DNA of 64,000 bases from PALSA-693 sp963781155 (GCA_963781155.1 CAWAEC010000007.1:558001-622000); one strand, 5' to 3'. Counted from the stretch's first letter, positions 8,670-17,675 are shown. Notes: generated by a model from the letters alone, not told the origin. Made by a program: numbers and translations.

Positions 8670-9980
8670 TCAGGCGTCCAGTTCCAAGAAGTTCGCCAGG
8701 TTGTCGCGCATGATCTTACGGACGGTGATGTCGTCGAGCCCCTTGAGCTGGCTGGCGTATTGGACGGGGTCGGGGAGTCCTTCGGAATGAGGGAAGTCTG
8801 ATCCGAACACCAGGCAGTCGGAGCCGACGACCTCCATGGGACGGCTGACGTTTTCTTCGGGGAAGGGCGCCACGACGAAATGCTGTTTGAAAATCTGACT
8901 CGGCCGACCGGGCAACGTGCCGTACTTGGGACGGCGTCCGAGCAGGGCCGCGTGATCGAGCTTGCGGATCAGGTAGGGGAGCCACGGGGTTCCGAATTCC
9001 GCGATGAGTACTTTCACCTTCGGAAATCGGCCGAACAGGTTGTGGAACATCATGGCCGTGACCGTTTCCATGATGGGTCGGTCGGACCAGTACGACACCC
9101 ACTGGAAGGCGTTGTACTGGGAGTACTTGGCCTCGGGGTCCTCGCCCCAATCGCCCCCGTACCGCTGGTAGCCGGCCCCGCCCAGGTGGACCGCGATCCT
9201 TGCCTCAGCCTCACTGATCCGCGCCCAGAACGGATCGAAATAGGGGTCAAACGGTGATCGCCCGAAGGCCGGTCCTGGCTGAAGGTTGATGATCCTGGCA
9301 TTCTGGCCGAGTACCCATTCCAGTTCGCTGACCGCGTGGTCGACGTCATGGAGCGGGACGATGGCGGGCACAAAAATGCGGTTGTGATAGGAGAATCCCC
9401 AATCGTCATTCAACCAGCGATTGAAGGCCCGGGTTACGGCGTATCCGGCTTCGATGTCGCCGCGTTCGAACGCCGATTCGCTCGGCGCCCCGCCGGCGTG
9501 GACGACGGCGGCCTGCACTCCCTGGAAGTCCATCAGCGCCAGGCGTGGATCCTTGTGCTCGAACGCCGGTCGCATCTGGTTGTAGCGAGTCACGAGCTCG
9601 GCCCGGCTCAGCGTGTCGAGATCGCGGATGGGGTTGAGGCGGTTGAGCATGGCGCCCGGAATGGGGATGTTGGCATCCATCTCCGGCAGCTCTGAGAGGT
9701 CGACGCCGCCGGGGCCCCCGTCCGGAACCGGGTGCTCGCCGATGGTGCGCCACGCGCTCCCCTCTACCTGCTTGACCTCCTGAATGTCCTCCTCATTTGC
9801 GAGGACGAACGTCTCACCCGGGCGCAGAGCCCTGTCCCGCATCTTCGGATCCAGATACCGGTCCACAGCATCGGGAGTGGGGTAGAAGTGGTTGTCGGCG
9901 TCGAAGACCCGATAGGGAAGTCTCGCCTCCACATCCGCTCGATAGACACCCCGCGCCCCCGGCGTCGTCGTGCTGCTCAC
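8670..9980 (-). CDS. Amidohydrolase-2 family metal-dependent hydrolase/decarboxylase
   Basis: 436 residues from GTG 9980, chosen because GGGAGGG lies just upstream and the family N-terminus (Phe-Asp-Ala-Asp-Asn-His-Phe-Tyr) begins about 25 residues in. The frame stays open further upstream but that extension has no family character. Gly-Ser-Asp-Phe-Pro-His-Ser-Glu-Gly near the C-terminus carries the active-site Asp. The start Asp-x-Asp-Asn-His and this end motif match the partial gene at 1-1108, of which it is a clear homologue. The predicted TIM-barrel enzyme acts on an unknown carboxylate, lactone or amide. It converges on the NifU-like gene across the palindrome-bearing gap. Confidence 0.88.
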   Translation of the reverse strand: MSSTTTPGARGVYRADVEARLPYRVFDADNHFYPTPDAVDRYLDPKMRDRALRPGETFVLANEEDIQEVKQVEGSAWRTIGEHPVPDGGPGGVDLSELPEMDANIPIPGAMLNRLNPIRDLDTLSRAELVTRYNQMRPAFEHKDPRLALMDFQGVQAAVVHAGGAPSESAFERGDIEAGYAVTRAFNRWLNDDWGFSYHNRIFVPAIVPLHDVDHAVSELEWVLGQNARIINLQPGPAFGRSPFDPYFDPFWARISEAEARIAVHLGGAGYQRYGGDWGEDPEAKYSQYNAFQWVSYWSDRPIMETVTAMMFHNLFGRFPKVKVLIAEFGTPWLPYLIRKLDHAALLGRRPKYGTLPGRPSQIFKQHFVVAPFPEENVSRPMEVVGSDCLVFGSDFPHSEGLPDPVQYASQLKGLDDITVRKIMRDNLANFLELDA

Positions 9981-10070
9981 ACGCCCTCCCCAGATTTCAA
10001 GCCGAACCGCGGCCAAAGTGGTCTCACCGCTACTGTATCGCGGCAGCCCCCGGGCGACAACACCGCCAAC

Positions 10071-10094
10071 TGCCAACCTACCGGTTGATTGGCA
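10071..10094. promoter_or_regulatory. Imperfect palindrome, possible TetR-type operator
   Basis: TGCCAA at 10071-10076 and TTGGCA at 10089-10094 flank CCTACCGGTTGA, so 20 of 24 bases are self-complementary. The core CTACCGGTTGATT shares its half-sites with the palindromes at 12015 and 22285. It lies between the divergent genes starting at 9980 and 10146 and could control both. Confidence 0.4.
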
Positions 10095-10145
10095 AAGTAT
10101 CTGCTCGCAGGCATGGATCCGGGGAGACGATCCAGGAGGTCGAAA

Positions 10146-10970
10146 ATGAGCCAGCAGCGAGGAATGAAGCTGGAAGGCAAGATCGTGGTGGCGACGGGCG
10201 CTGCCCACGGGATCGGAGAGGCGACCGCGCATCGATTTGCCGAGGAAGGCGCCAAGGTTGTGGTCGCAGACCTGGACGCGGAAGGGGCTGCCATCGTGGC
10301 GAAAGCCTGCAGGGATACAGGGGTTGACGCCCTCCCCGTCGAGTTCGACCAGCGTTCGAGCGTCAGCGTGGCGGGCATGGTCGCTACCGTGCTGGAGCAC
10401 TTCGGCCGGATTGACGTTCTCGCCAATGTCGCCGGCATTTACCCATCGGCGCTGGTGGTGGACACAACCGATGAGGGCTGGGACAACGTGTTGCGCAACA
10501 ATCTGACCGGCGTCTTTTACTGCTGTCGCGCCGTGATCCCCGGCATGATCGCCCAGGGCGGCGGCAGCGTGGTCAACGTGGCCTCCGGCGCAGCCGTCCG
10601 GCCTCTCGAAGGATTGGCCGTGTACGCGGCCAGCAAGGGAGGCCTGGCCGCTTTCAGCCGGGTACTGGCCCTCGAAGCCGCGCCCCTCGTGCGGGTCAAT
10701 GTGGTCGCGCCCGGACCGACGCTGACGCATGGCATCGCATCCAGCCCAGCAGGCGCTTCGGGGGCAGAGGCGACCTCGGCCGCTGACCCGGAGGCGGAGC
10801 CAGTGCCGGCAGCGGATGGGGAACGCTCACGGCTCGACGCCTCGCTGCTCCTGGACCGATGGGGCCAGCCTCCAGAGATCGCCGAGATGATCGTCTTCCT
10901 GAGCTCCGAGCGCGCCTCGTTTGTGACCGGTCAGATGATCCACGTCAACGGGGGGCGCACCATGGCGTGA
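10146..10970 (+). CDS. Short-chain dehydrogenase/reductase
   Basis: 274 residues. ATG 10146 has an ideal AGGAGGT at 10134-10140. The NAD(P) site is Thr-Gly-Ala-Ala-His-Gly-Ile-Gly, the Asp after the second strand (Val-Val-Ala-Asp-Leu-Asp) suggests NAD preference, and the catalytic Tyr-Ala-Ala-Ser-Lys follows Val-Asn-Val-Ala-Ser. It oxidises an alcohol or reduces a ketone. An unusual Ala/Glu/Pro-rich insertion (around residues 200-225) sits where the substrate-binding loop is normally found, and may be disordered. It is divergent from the amidohydrolase at 8670-9980. Confidence 0.85.
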   Translation: MSQQRGMKLEGKIVVATGAAHGIGEATAHRFAEEGAKVVVADLDAEGAAIVAKACRDTGVDALPVEFDQRSSVSVAGMVATVLEHFGRIDVLANVAGIYPSALVVDTTDEGWDNVLRNNLTGVFYCCRAVIPGMIAQGGGSVVNVASGAAVRPLEGLAVYAASKGGLAAFSRVLALEAAPLVRVNVVAPGPTLTHGIASSPAGASGAEATSAADPEAEPVPAADGERSRLDASLLLDRWGQPPEIAEMIVFLSSERASFVTGQMIHVNGGRTMA

Positions 10971-11151
10971 GCCTCACCAGTTGCTTCAGGGCTGGGCCGT
11001 GTAGACCACAACGCCTCCAAAGCTGGGGCTGGCCTGGCACGCCAAGGCTACCTCCGGAGCCGGGAGTTGCCGGTCGCCGGCGCGGCCCGACAGCTGCAGG
11101 TAGCGCGGAATCTATCGCGCTGGTTCGCCCCGCGCTTCGCTGCCGCACTCG

Positions 11152-11925
11152 GTGGTGGGTACGCTTGGTCGGGTCCGAGCCGAAGCCGAGAAAGCGGAAT
11201 CCGAAGTGCCGAGAGCAAGGGGCAACACCAACCGAGCGCGTCAATCGATGGACGGCGAGGAACGCTGGGAGGAGATTCTGACCACGGCTGGTGAGATCTT
11301 CGAGCGCAAAGGGTACGAGGCCGCCAGCTTGCAGGACATCGCCTCGGCGGTGGGCATCCTCAAGGGCAGCATGTACTACTACATCAAGACCAAGGAGGAC
11401 CTCCTCTACGAGCTCGTCCGCAGAGCCCAGGCGGCGCGCATGCCCACGCTGGACGAGGACGAGGAGGTGCGGAAGGCGCCAGCTCCCGTCCGCCTCCGGG
11501 CGTTCATCGCCCGCTGGATGGCCGAAACCGAGAAGGAGCGGGTCTGGAACCGGGTGGCGGAGCAGGACTTCCGCAAGCTGCGCGGGCGGCGACTGTCTGC
11601 CGTGATCGAACGCCGCGATAAGTTCTCGGACTTCGTGAAGTCCATCATCGTGCAGGGCATCGAGGAGAGGGACTTCGACCCTGCCGTCGACCCGTCCGTG
11701 GCCACGAACACCATCTTCGAGCTTATGAACACCAGCCGAATGTGGTACCAACCAACCGGTAGGCTGTCGCTGGCCCAGATCGGCGACTGGTACGCGACAT
11801 TCGTCATTCGCGGTCTCGGTGGTCCGGCGTGGTCCACCGATTCAGCTGCGTCGTCTTCCCGGCCGCGGCGAGGATCCTCGAGACGCCCGCAGCCAGCGGC
11901 GTCCACGGGCCGCCGTCGCGCCTGA
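11152..11925 (+). CDS. TetR family transcriptional regulator
   Basis: Up to 257 residues from GTG 11152; an internal ATG at 11248 (residue 33) is an alternative start. The helix-turn-helix follows Ile-Leu-Thr-Thr-Ala-Gly-Glu-Ile-Phe and reads Ala-Ser-Leu-Gln-Asp-Ile-Ala-Ser-Ala-Val-Gly-Ile-Leu-Lys-Gly-Ser-Met-Tyr-Tyr-Tyr, with Lys-Glu-Asp-Leu-Leu after it. This resembles regulators of lipid and steroid catabolism such as KstR2, though I cannot assign an orthologue. The C-terminal 35 residues are low-complexity Ser/Arg/Pro. It lies upstream of the transporter-selenoprotein operon, with a palindrome at 12015 between them, and is its likely regulator. Confidence 0.85.
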   Translation: MVGTLGRVRAEAEKAESEVPRARGNTNRARQSMDGEERWEEILTTAGEIFERKGYEAASLQDIASAVGILKGSMYYYIKTKEDLLYELVRRAQAARMPTLDEDEEVRKAPAPVRLRAFIARWMAETEKERVWNRVAEQDFRKLRGRRLSAVIERRDKFSDFVKSIIVQGIEERDFDPAVDPSVATNTIFELMNTSRMWYQPTGRLSLAQIGDWYATFVIRGLGGPAWSTDSAASSSRPRRGSSRRPQPAASTGRRRA

Positions 11926-12014
11926 CCCAAGGGCCCCGATCGTCAGGGGTGTGCTGGAGAAGAACGATCGCGCCGAGCGTGCGTGGAGCAGCGGCGCGGA
12001 GCTGCTCGTGACCC

Positions 12015-12030
12015 TACCAATCGGTTGGTA
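12015..12030. promoter_or_regulatory. Palindromic operator candidate TACCAATCGGTTGGTA
   Basis: TACCAA and TTGGTA are perfect inverted halves around TCGG. The 14-mer CTACCAATCGGTTG differs by one base from that in the palindrome at 22285-22304. It lies between the TetR gene ending at 11925 and the first gene of the operon at 12204, the expected place for an operator. The binding protein is inferred. Confidence 0.5.
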
Positions 12031-12119
12031 ACCTGTGGTCGCCCGCCCGCGCCGGCCCGGTAGCACAGCCGAAATCCGGATGAATCAGGCAAAGTCGGGT
12101 TAAAATAAGGCGTCAGGCG

Positions 12120-12180
12120 TTGACCCTGGTTTCCCAGCCTGATAAAAACCGTTTGACTGTTGCAGGTTGTCTCTTAGATC
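12120..12180 (+). promoter_or_regulatory. Putative promoters for the ABC importer/selenoprotein operon
   Basis: Two -35-like hexamers are visible. TTGACC at 12120 is followed 17 bases later by TAAAAA at 12143, and TTGACT at 12153 is followed 16 bases later by TAGATC at 12175. The second would place transcription start just before the ribosome site AGGGGGG at 12191. The match to actinobacterial TAnnnT is imperfect in both. Confidence 0.3.
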
Positions 12181-12203
12181 GTATGGTGACAGGGGGGTTC
12201 CAT

Positions 12204-13532
12204 ATGAGCACACCGGTTAGTTGGCGCAGGGTGAGCGTGGCGGTACCACTGGCAGCTGCCGCGCTCCTCGTTGTGAGTGCGTGCGGCTCCAGCAGCAAGT
12301 CGTCCAACAACTCCACCAGCACAAGCGCGGCAAGTAATAGCCAGTCGGCGGCGACGACCGGGTCGGCGGGAGCGACCGGCTCGAGCAAGGGCGGCACCTA
12401 CACGTTCCTCTACTCCGGGGACTTCACCGGCGCGACACAGACGTATACCCAGGCTGAAGTGGCAGGACTCAAGATCGCCGCGGCCGAGATCAACGCCAAG
12501 GGTGGGATTCTGGGCCATCCGATCACCATCATCACGGACAACGACCAGAACGATCCGACCACGGCGGTCAACCTGCTCGAACAGAAGCTGTCCTCCGGCA
12601 CCAAGATCGACGCCATGTACCCGGGCGGCTCGTCGGAAGTGACCCAGGCTCTGCTACCCATCACCACCCGCAGCAACATCCTGACAGTGGATGCCACGTC
12701 CGACACCTCGCTCAACGATCCCTCGAAGTATCCCGATCACTTCGGAGACTCCGAAAGTGTGGCGCAGACGATCCCTCCCTTTGTGCAGTTGGCCCAGTCG
12801 AAGGGGTGGAAGAAGGTGGCCATCATCTACGGCAACGACACCACGGGTCAGGCCGTGGAGTCAGGCTATTCGTCGGCGCTGAAGGCAGTTGGCATTGCCA
12901 CCGTCTCGGATAGTTACCAGGACACGGCTCTGGACATGACCCCGCAGCTGCAGAGCCTGCAGGCGGCCCACCCGGATGCTCTGATTGTCTCCTCGTACGG
13001 AACGCCCAGCATCTATGTCCTGAAGAGCCGGGCCCAGATGGGGTGGACGTCCACGCCGGCATATGGCGATCTGATCACTTCGGCTCTGCCCCTGGCGACG
13101 TTGATGCCTCCCGCCGCCCTGACCAACTTCTATGACCAGGCGTCGGAAACCACGCTGGCATCCAACCCGGACGTACAGAACGATCCGGTCATGCAGAAAA
13201 TGATCTCCGATGCGAAGGCCATGGGTTATCAAGCGATACTGAGCGGAGTCGGGGCCGGGCTGCTGGCAGTCGGATTCAACGCTCTGGAGCTGATTGATTA
13301 CGCCGCCACCCAGGCGAACACGACCTCCGGGACGGGCGTCGCCCATGCGCTCGAGCACCTGAACCAGCCGTCCGGCCCGTACCCGCCCTGGCTCATCTAC
13401 TTCGGCAAGTACGGTGGGTTCAACTACACGCCGCAGAATCACTTTCCGACCGTCAACGTGGCGAACTTCACCTACGTCCATCCCGGGAAAAACAATACGG
13501 ACGGCTTGCTGGTGCCTGGCACCGGGCCATAG
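12204..13532 (+). CDS. Branched-chain-type ABC importer substrate-binding lipoprotein
   Basis: 442 residues. ATG 12204 is preferred over ATG 12183 because AGGGGGG lies six bases upstream. The signal peptide has an Arg-Arg pair, a hydrophobic core and the lipobox Val-Val-Ser-Ala-Cys, followed by a Ser/Thr/Asn-rich linker of about 45 residues and a type I periplasmic-binding fold (Leu-Lys-Ile-Ala-Ala-Ala-Glu-Ile-Asn-Ala-Lys-Gly-Gly-Ile-Leu-Gly). Such proteins capture amino acids, carboxylates, aromatic acids or amides for a Liv/HAAT permease. The cognate permease genes follow at once. It is the first gene of the operon ending at 21485. Confidence 0.88.
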   Translation: MSTPVSWRRVSVAVPLAAAALLVVSACGSSSKSSNNSTSTSAASNSQSAATTGSAGATGSSKGGTYTFLYSGDFTGATQTYTQAEVAGLKIAAAEINAKGGILGHPITIITDNDQNDPTTAVNLLEQKLSSGTKIDAMYPGGSSEVTQALLPITTRSNILTVDATSDTSLNDPSKYPDHFGDSESVAQTIPPFVQLAQSKGWKKVAIIYGNDTTGQAVESGYSSALKAVGIATVSDSYQDTALDMTPQLQSLQAAHPDALIVSSYGTPSIYVLKSRAQMGWTSTPAYGDLITSALPLATLMPPAALTNFYDQASETTLASNPDVQNDPVMQKMISDAKAMGYQAILSGVGAGLLAVGFNALELIDYAATQANTTSGTGVAHALEHLNQPSGPYPPWLIYFGKYGGFNYTPQNHFPTVNVANFTYVHPGKNNTDGLLVPGTGP

Positions 13533-13562
13533 TCTCGCGGGGAAGGACCGGGAGACCTCGAC

Positions 13563-14438
13563 ATGATGACGACCATCTGGTCCGGGCTGTCGGTCGGCGC
13601 GCTGTATTGCCTGATCGCCATCGGCTACAACGTGGTGCTGCTGGCGTCGGGTGTGTTCAACTTTGCCTACGCCCAGCTGGTGATGCTGGGCACGTACATG
13701 GCCTACGTGGCGACGACCACCCTGGGACTGCCCATAGTGGGAGCTGTCGCCTTTGGCGGGATCGCGATCTTGATCGTGGCCCTGCTCGAGCATCGCATCG
13801 CTATCGCACCGCTCCTGGCCCGGCGCGGTGACACGCACCAGGCCGCCCTCATCACCACGGTCGGCGTGGCGGTCATGATCGACGGCATCGTGTCGAAGGT
13901 GTGGGGGTCCCAGGCCAAGCCCATACCCCAGCCTCTGTCTGGCGGAACCCTCCATATCTTTGGGGGCACCGTGGGCCGCAATGAACTGTTGCTCATCGCC
14001 TTGGTGCTCGTCGTCGGTATAGGTCTCCACCTGTGGTCCCGGAAAACGGTGTCGGGTCTGGCGTCTTTGGCGACGGCTGAGGACGCCCAGGCGGCCCGGG
14101 CCCGGGGAATAAATACCCGGCGACTGGCCATGGCCGCTTTTGCCGTGTCGGGCGCCATCGCCGGCTTCTTCGGGATTGTGGTAGGCGCGCAGACCTACGC
14201 CACCCCGACCCTGGCCGACAGCCTGGCCCTGTTCGGGTTTGTCGCCATCGCGATCGGGGGTTCGGGGAGCCAGATTGGTGGCTTGATTGGCGGCTTTGTC
14301 ACCGGGCTGGTTTACGCTCTGGCCGAACGGTACACAAACACGGACTGGCCGCAGATCATTGTGTTCGGCATTTTCCTGATCGTACTTCTGACCCGGCCGC
14401 GCGGCATCTTCTCGACCGTAGTGGAGCGCCAGGTTTGA
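13563..14438 (+). CDS. Branched-chain-type ABC permease, LivH family
   Basis: 291 residues with about eight hydrophobic helices. The start Gly-Leu-Ser-Val-Gly-Ala-Leu-Tyr-Cys-Leu-Ile-Ala-Ile-Gly-Tyr and Ala-Gln-Leu-Val-Met-Leu-Gly are typical of LivH, as are Ala-Arg-Ala-Arg-Gly-Ile-Asn and Gly-Gly-Ser-Gly-Ser-Gln-Ile-Gly-Gly near the coupling region. It forms the membrane channel with the LivM half of the next protein. It starts 30 bp after the binding protein stop, and its stop overlaps the next start. Confidence 0.88.
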   Translation: MMTTIWSGLSVGALYCLIAIGYNVVLLASGVFNFAYAQLVMLGTYMAYVATTTLGLPIVGAVAFGGIAILIVALLEHRIAIAPLLARRGDTHQAALITTVGVAVMIDGIVSKVWGSQAKPIPQPLSGGTLHIFGGTVGRNELLLIALVLVVGIGLHLWSRKTVSGLASLATAEDAQAARARGINTRRLAMAAFAVSGAIAGFFGIVVGAQTYATPTLADSLALFGFVAIAIGGSGSQIGGLIGGFVTGLVYALAERYTNTDWPQIIVFGIFLIVLLTRPRGIFSTVVERQV

Positions 14439-16292
14439 CGCCGGCCGTCCGGCTCAGCCGCGTCGCGGCCCCGTTGGCACTGGCGGTGGTCGTCGCTCTG
14501 CTCCCCTGGATGGGACTCAACGACTACTGGGCGCGACAGGTCATCCTGGTCCTCATCCTGGCCCTGGTCGTCTCTGGGCTCAACACGTCGCTCGGTTACG
14601 CCGGAGAACTCGCGGTCAGCCAGGTAGCCCTCTATGCCGTCGGCGCGTACGTCGCCGGCTATCTGGCAGTTTCGCACGGAGTACACGACATCGGCTTGTG
14701 CCTGCTTGCCGCGATTGCGGCCGTCATAATTGTCGGGCTCGTGACCGGCATCCCCGGGCTCCGCCTCGGCGGATGGTCACTCGCGATGGTGTCCTTTTTT
14801 CTCGTCCTGATTATTCCCTCCGCCCTGGACCTGCTGAAGTCGCAGACGGGCGGAGCGGAGGGACTCCCCGGGATTCCGATTCCCACCTTCGCCGGAATTC
14901 AGCTCAACGGGCGGAACTTTTACGTGTTCGTCGTGATCGCGACGGCGGTCTGGTTCGCTGCCCTCCGGAACCTGATCCGTTCTCCGCACGGTGACGCGTT
15001 CTTGTCCTCAAACAGAGCCCGATCCTTGCGGCATCGGTCGGGATCTCCGTCTACCGGCTCAAGCTGCTCGCCTACGTCGTCGGTGCGATTCCGGCGGGAG
15101 TGGCCGGGGTGCTCTTCGCATACCTGTCCGGCTACATCTCGCCTTCTTCGTTCTCGCTGGCCTTCGCCTTCACGATCCTCACGGCCTCGATCGTCGGCGG
15201 ATCCCAATCGGTGTACGGCGCCATCTTCGGTGCTGCCGTCCTGGAACTGGGTACCGTCAGAGATTGCGTCGTTTCAAAACTACTCGCTGATCGTCTATGG
15301 CGCTTTTCTCGTCGTCGCTGGGCTGGTGTTCTCCGAAGGTGCAGCGGGGCTGGTCCGGGCTGGCGCCCGCCGCCTGCCGCCGGGGGCTCGTCAACTGGTC
15401 AGCCCGACTGCACCCCTGCCGGCCGCACGCCCGATGGCCGCGACCCAGACGATCGCCGCCCTGCCTGCCCTTCGAGGGGAGCGGCTGACGGTGGAAGGAA
15501 CCAGCAAGGTTTTCGGTGGACTGCGTGCACTCGACGATGTCACCCTCGAGGCCGCACCCGGAGAGGTGACGGCCTTGATCGGCCCGAACGGATCCGGGAA
15601 GACCACTCTCCTGAATCTCATTTGCGGGTTCTATCGCCCGAACGCCGGGAAGATCATGCTGGATGCAACTCGTGTCGACACCCTCAATCCATTTCGGACG
15701 GCGCGAGCAGGGGTGGCTCGCACGTTCCAGACTCCGCTGGTGCCCAAGGGAATGACGACCAGGGCGTTTGTCACCACCGGCGCTTACATTCCCCGTCGGG
15801 TTCGAAATTTCTGCAGCGGTGCTCAGGACGCCGTCCTTTCGTCACCGTGTCGCCGCCAATGACGCCGACGCCCTGGACATCCTGGAGATGCTGGGTATCG
15901 TTGACCAGGCCAACGCCGAGGTTGACGCATTGCCTCTCGGGACCCGCCGGCTGGCGGAAGTCGCCCGATGCCTGGCCGCGGAACCTCGAGTCTTTTTATT
16001 CGACGAGGTCGGGTCCGGGCTTGACGAGTCCGACCTGGATCGCTTGCAGGCTGCGATCGACCTGATCCGCCGGGCTGGCGGGACCGTCGTCCTGGTGGAA
16101 CACAATTTTCCTCTGGTACTGAAAATCGCCGACCGCATCCACGTGCTGTCAAACGGCGCGCTCCTGGCGTCGGGGACACCGGAGGAGATCCAGGTCAACC
16201 CGCGGGTGCTGGAGGAGTACACCGGGGCGGGCCGAGACGGCGAATCGATCGCTGAACTGGACAAGGCCGTGTCGGCCAACGACCCGTCATGA
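14435..16292 (+). CDS. LivM-LivG fusion: ABC permease joined to ATPase (three frameshifts)
   Basis: About 618 residues. The first ~310 are a LivM permease (Leu-Asn-Thr-Ser-Leu-Gly-Tyr-Ala-Gly-Glu near residue 50). The rest is a LivG-type ATPase with Walker A Gly-Pro-Asn-Gly-Ser-Gly-Lys-Thr-Thr, Ala-Arg-Thr-Phe-Gln-Thr and Walker B Val-Phe-Leu-Phe-Asp-Glu, with a weak signature (Leu-Pro-Leu-Gly-Thr-Arg-Arg). The two parts are in one frame across the join, as in the intact fusion at 52723. Frame changes occur near 15004 (one G missing restores Phe-Leu-Val-Leu-Lys-Gln-Ser), near 15250 (back) and near 15803. All restore conserved sequence, so sequence errors are the likely cause. The GTG/TTG-type start overlaps LivH by four bases. 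Confidence 0.78.
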
Positions 16293-17051
16293 CGACCAGC
16301 GACTCGGCTGGGCCGCTGCTCGAGGCCACCGATGTGGTCGGCGGCTATGGCGATCTGCGAGTGCTCTGGGGTGTGTCGGTGCGGGCCAACGGGCGCGATC
16401 ACGGTGGTCCTGGGACGAAACGGAGCCGGCAAGACGTCACTGCTGCGGGCTATAGCCGGCTTTCTGCCCGCCGTGAACTCCGGCTCGATACGACTTGCCG
16501 GGCGGACCATGTCCAAAGCGGCGCCGGAGGAACGGGTGCGGGCGGGCCTCGCTTTCGTTCAGGAGGGGAAACGTATCTTCCGGCGACTCAGTGTCGAGGA
16601 GAATCTGCTTCTCGGCGGGTATACGCTCAAGCGCCCCATCATCGGGATCGGCGCCACGATGCGGGAGGCGCTCAACCAGGCGTACGAGCGCTTCCCCGTC
16701 TTGGCCGAGCGTCGCAAGACGGTAGCCGGCGGGTTGTCCGGGGGCCAGCAGCAAATGCTTGCCATCGCCCAGGCGCTCATGCCCGGTCCCAGGGTCCTGC
16801 TCCTGGATGAACCTTCGGCAGGCCTGGCCCCGGCCATCAGCAAAGAAGTGTTCGCCATGGTCGACGCCCTGAAGGGTGAGGGTCTGGCAATCGTGCTCGT
16901 CGAGCAGGTGGTCGAGCAGGCCCTCGCTATCGCGGATGACGTGCTCGTGATTGAGTCTGGTCGAATGGCCGCGGCTGGACCGGTCGCCCAGTTCGACGAC
17001 GCCACCGTGGTTCGAGACGTCTACCTCGGTCGTCGTGAATCGGTCAGGTAA
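16289..17051 (+). CDS. Branched-chain-type ABC importer ATPase, LivF family (frameshift near 16388)
   Basis: About 253 residues. ATG 16289 overlaps the upstream stop (ATGA). The N-terminus (Ala-Thr-Asp-Val-Val-Gly-Gly-Tyr-Gly-Asp) is in one frame. From about 16390 a second frame gives Val-Val-Leu-Gly-Arg-Asn-Gly-Ala-Gly-Lys-Thr-Ser (Walker A), Leu-Ser-Gly-Gly-Gln-Gln-Gln (signature) and Leu-Leu-Leu-Asp-Glu-Pro-Ser (Walker B), then a complete LivF end. It powers transport together with the LivG half of the fusion. The next gene, the UGSC selenoprotein, starts 50 bp downstream on the same strand. Confidence 0.82.
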
Positions 17052-17101
17052 TTCTCCAACTGCTAGTGTGCGCGTAAGGAGCAGGAACCGCGGGGGATAT
17101 C

Positions 17102-17671
17102 GTGTCGGAGAAATGGACCATTCTTTCGCCTGTAGCTCTTCCCCCGGAGAGAGGCCCGGCGGCTCAGGCCGAGGACTCTCGCCGGCTGGGCCGTCCTATC
17201 AGCGGTGTGCGGGTTGGCCTGGAGGTGGACTACGCCTGGCTGTCGTATTACACCGTTGTGGACGAATGGGAGCGACTGCTCGGCGCGGACGGAGCTGATC
17301 CACACACCCTGTGGGTAGAGCGCAGTCGCAGCGAGCCGAGGCGAGACCCCACCGAAGTCGAAGCTGAAGTAGAGGACTGGGCCCGGCTGGTGGAGTGTGG
17401 CGTAGTGGGTCTCGGCAATTGAGGTTCCTGCACGGCGGGCAGTGTGCTCTCCAGTGTTCGGCTCGAGAAGAAAGGACTCCCTGCGGTCGCGGTCGTGACC
17501 GCCTCGTTCGAGGATTTGGCCTACCGCATGCGCGAACACAACGGGCATCCAGATCTGAACGTCCTGGTCCTTCCGTATCCCCTCGAGGACCAACCGGAGG
17601 AAGAGGTGCGCCGGGTGGCCAGGGAGTTTTACCCGCGCTTGCTGGAGATGTTGGGGGCGACCGCTGGCTGA
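17102..17671 (+). CDS. UGSC-family selenoprotein; in-frame TGA at 17420 read as selenocysteine
   Basis: 189 residues if the TGA at 17420-17422 (codon 107) encodes selenocysteine. The frame is the same before and after it and stays open to the stop at 17669-17671. The motif reads Gly-Leu-Gly-Asn-U-Gly-Ser-Cys-Thr, as in the UGSC family, whose members carry either Sec or Cys at this position. Upstream are Met-Ser-Glu-Lys-Trp-Thr-Ile-Leu-Ser-Pro and Val-Val-Asp-Glu-Trp. Downstream are Thr-Ala-Ser-Phe-Glu-Asp-Leu-Ala and Val-Leu-Pro-Tyr-Pro-Leu. A U-x-x-C pair suggests thiol/selenol redox chemistry, but no reaction is known to me. Start is GTG 17102 behind GGGGGAT. It is in operon with a Liv importer and, 4 bp downstream, a partner gene. 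The alternative is a TGC-to-TGA error in a Cys form. Confidence 0.85.
17421..17449 (+). promoter_or_regulatory. Candidate SECIS-like hairpin just downstream of the UGA
   Basis: CTGC at 17428-17431 pairs with GCAG at 17439-17442 around the seven-base loop ACGGCGG, and GAG at 17421-17423 pairs with CTC at 17447-17449 with an imperfect middle. Bacterial selenocysteine insertion needs a hairpin at about this place, bound by SelB. The pairing is weak and the loop sits a little close to the UGA, so this is only a candidate. Confidence 0.35.
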
Positions 17672-17675
17672 GCCC

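Noticed and set aside
9981..10730. N-terminal extension of the amidohydrolase on the minus strand
   Set aside because: It overlaps the SDR at 10146 on the other strand, has no family similarity, and GTG 9980 has a good ribosome-binding site.
11747..11763. A further copy of the TetR-operator-like sequence (CCTACCGGTTGGTTGGT on the minus strand)
   Set aside because: It lies inside the TetR coding region near its 3' end and is probably chance similarity. It is mentioned because it differs by one base in 16 from the site at 10077.
12861..14030. 389-codon open frame on the minus strand
   Set aside because: Antisense to the substrate-binding protein and LivH genes, rich in His, Gln and Arg with no domain.
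14435..16292. True pseudogene call for the first LivM-LivG fusion
   Set aside because: The frame returns after the first two changes and all ABC motifs survive, so sequence errors are the simpler explanation.
17420..17422. Reading the TGA as the end of a 106-residue gene with a separate small gene downstream
   Set aside because: The same frame continues with family-like sequence, the TGA sits at the U of the UGSC motif, and no ribosome-binding site precedes a separate downstream start.
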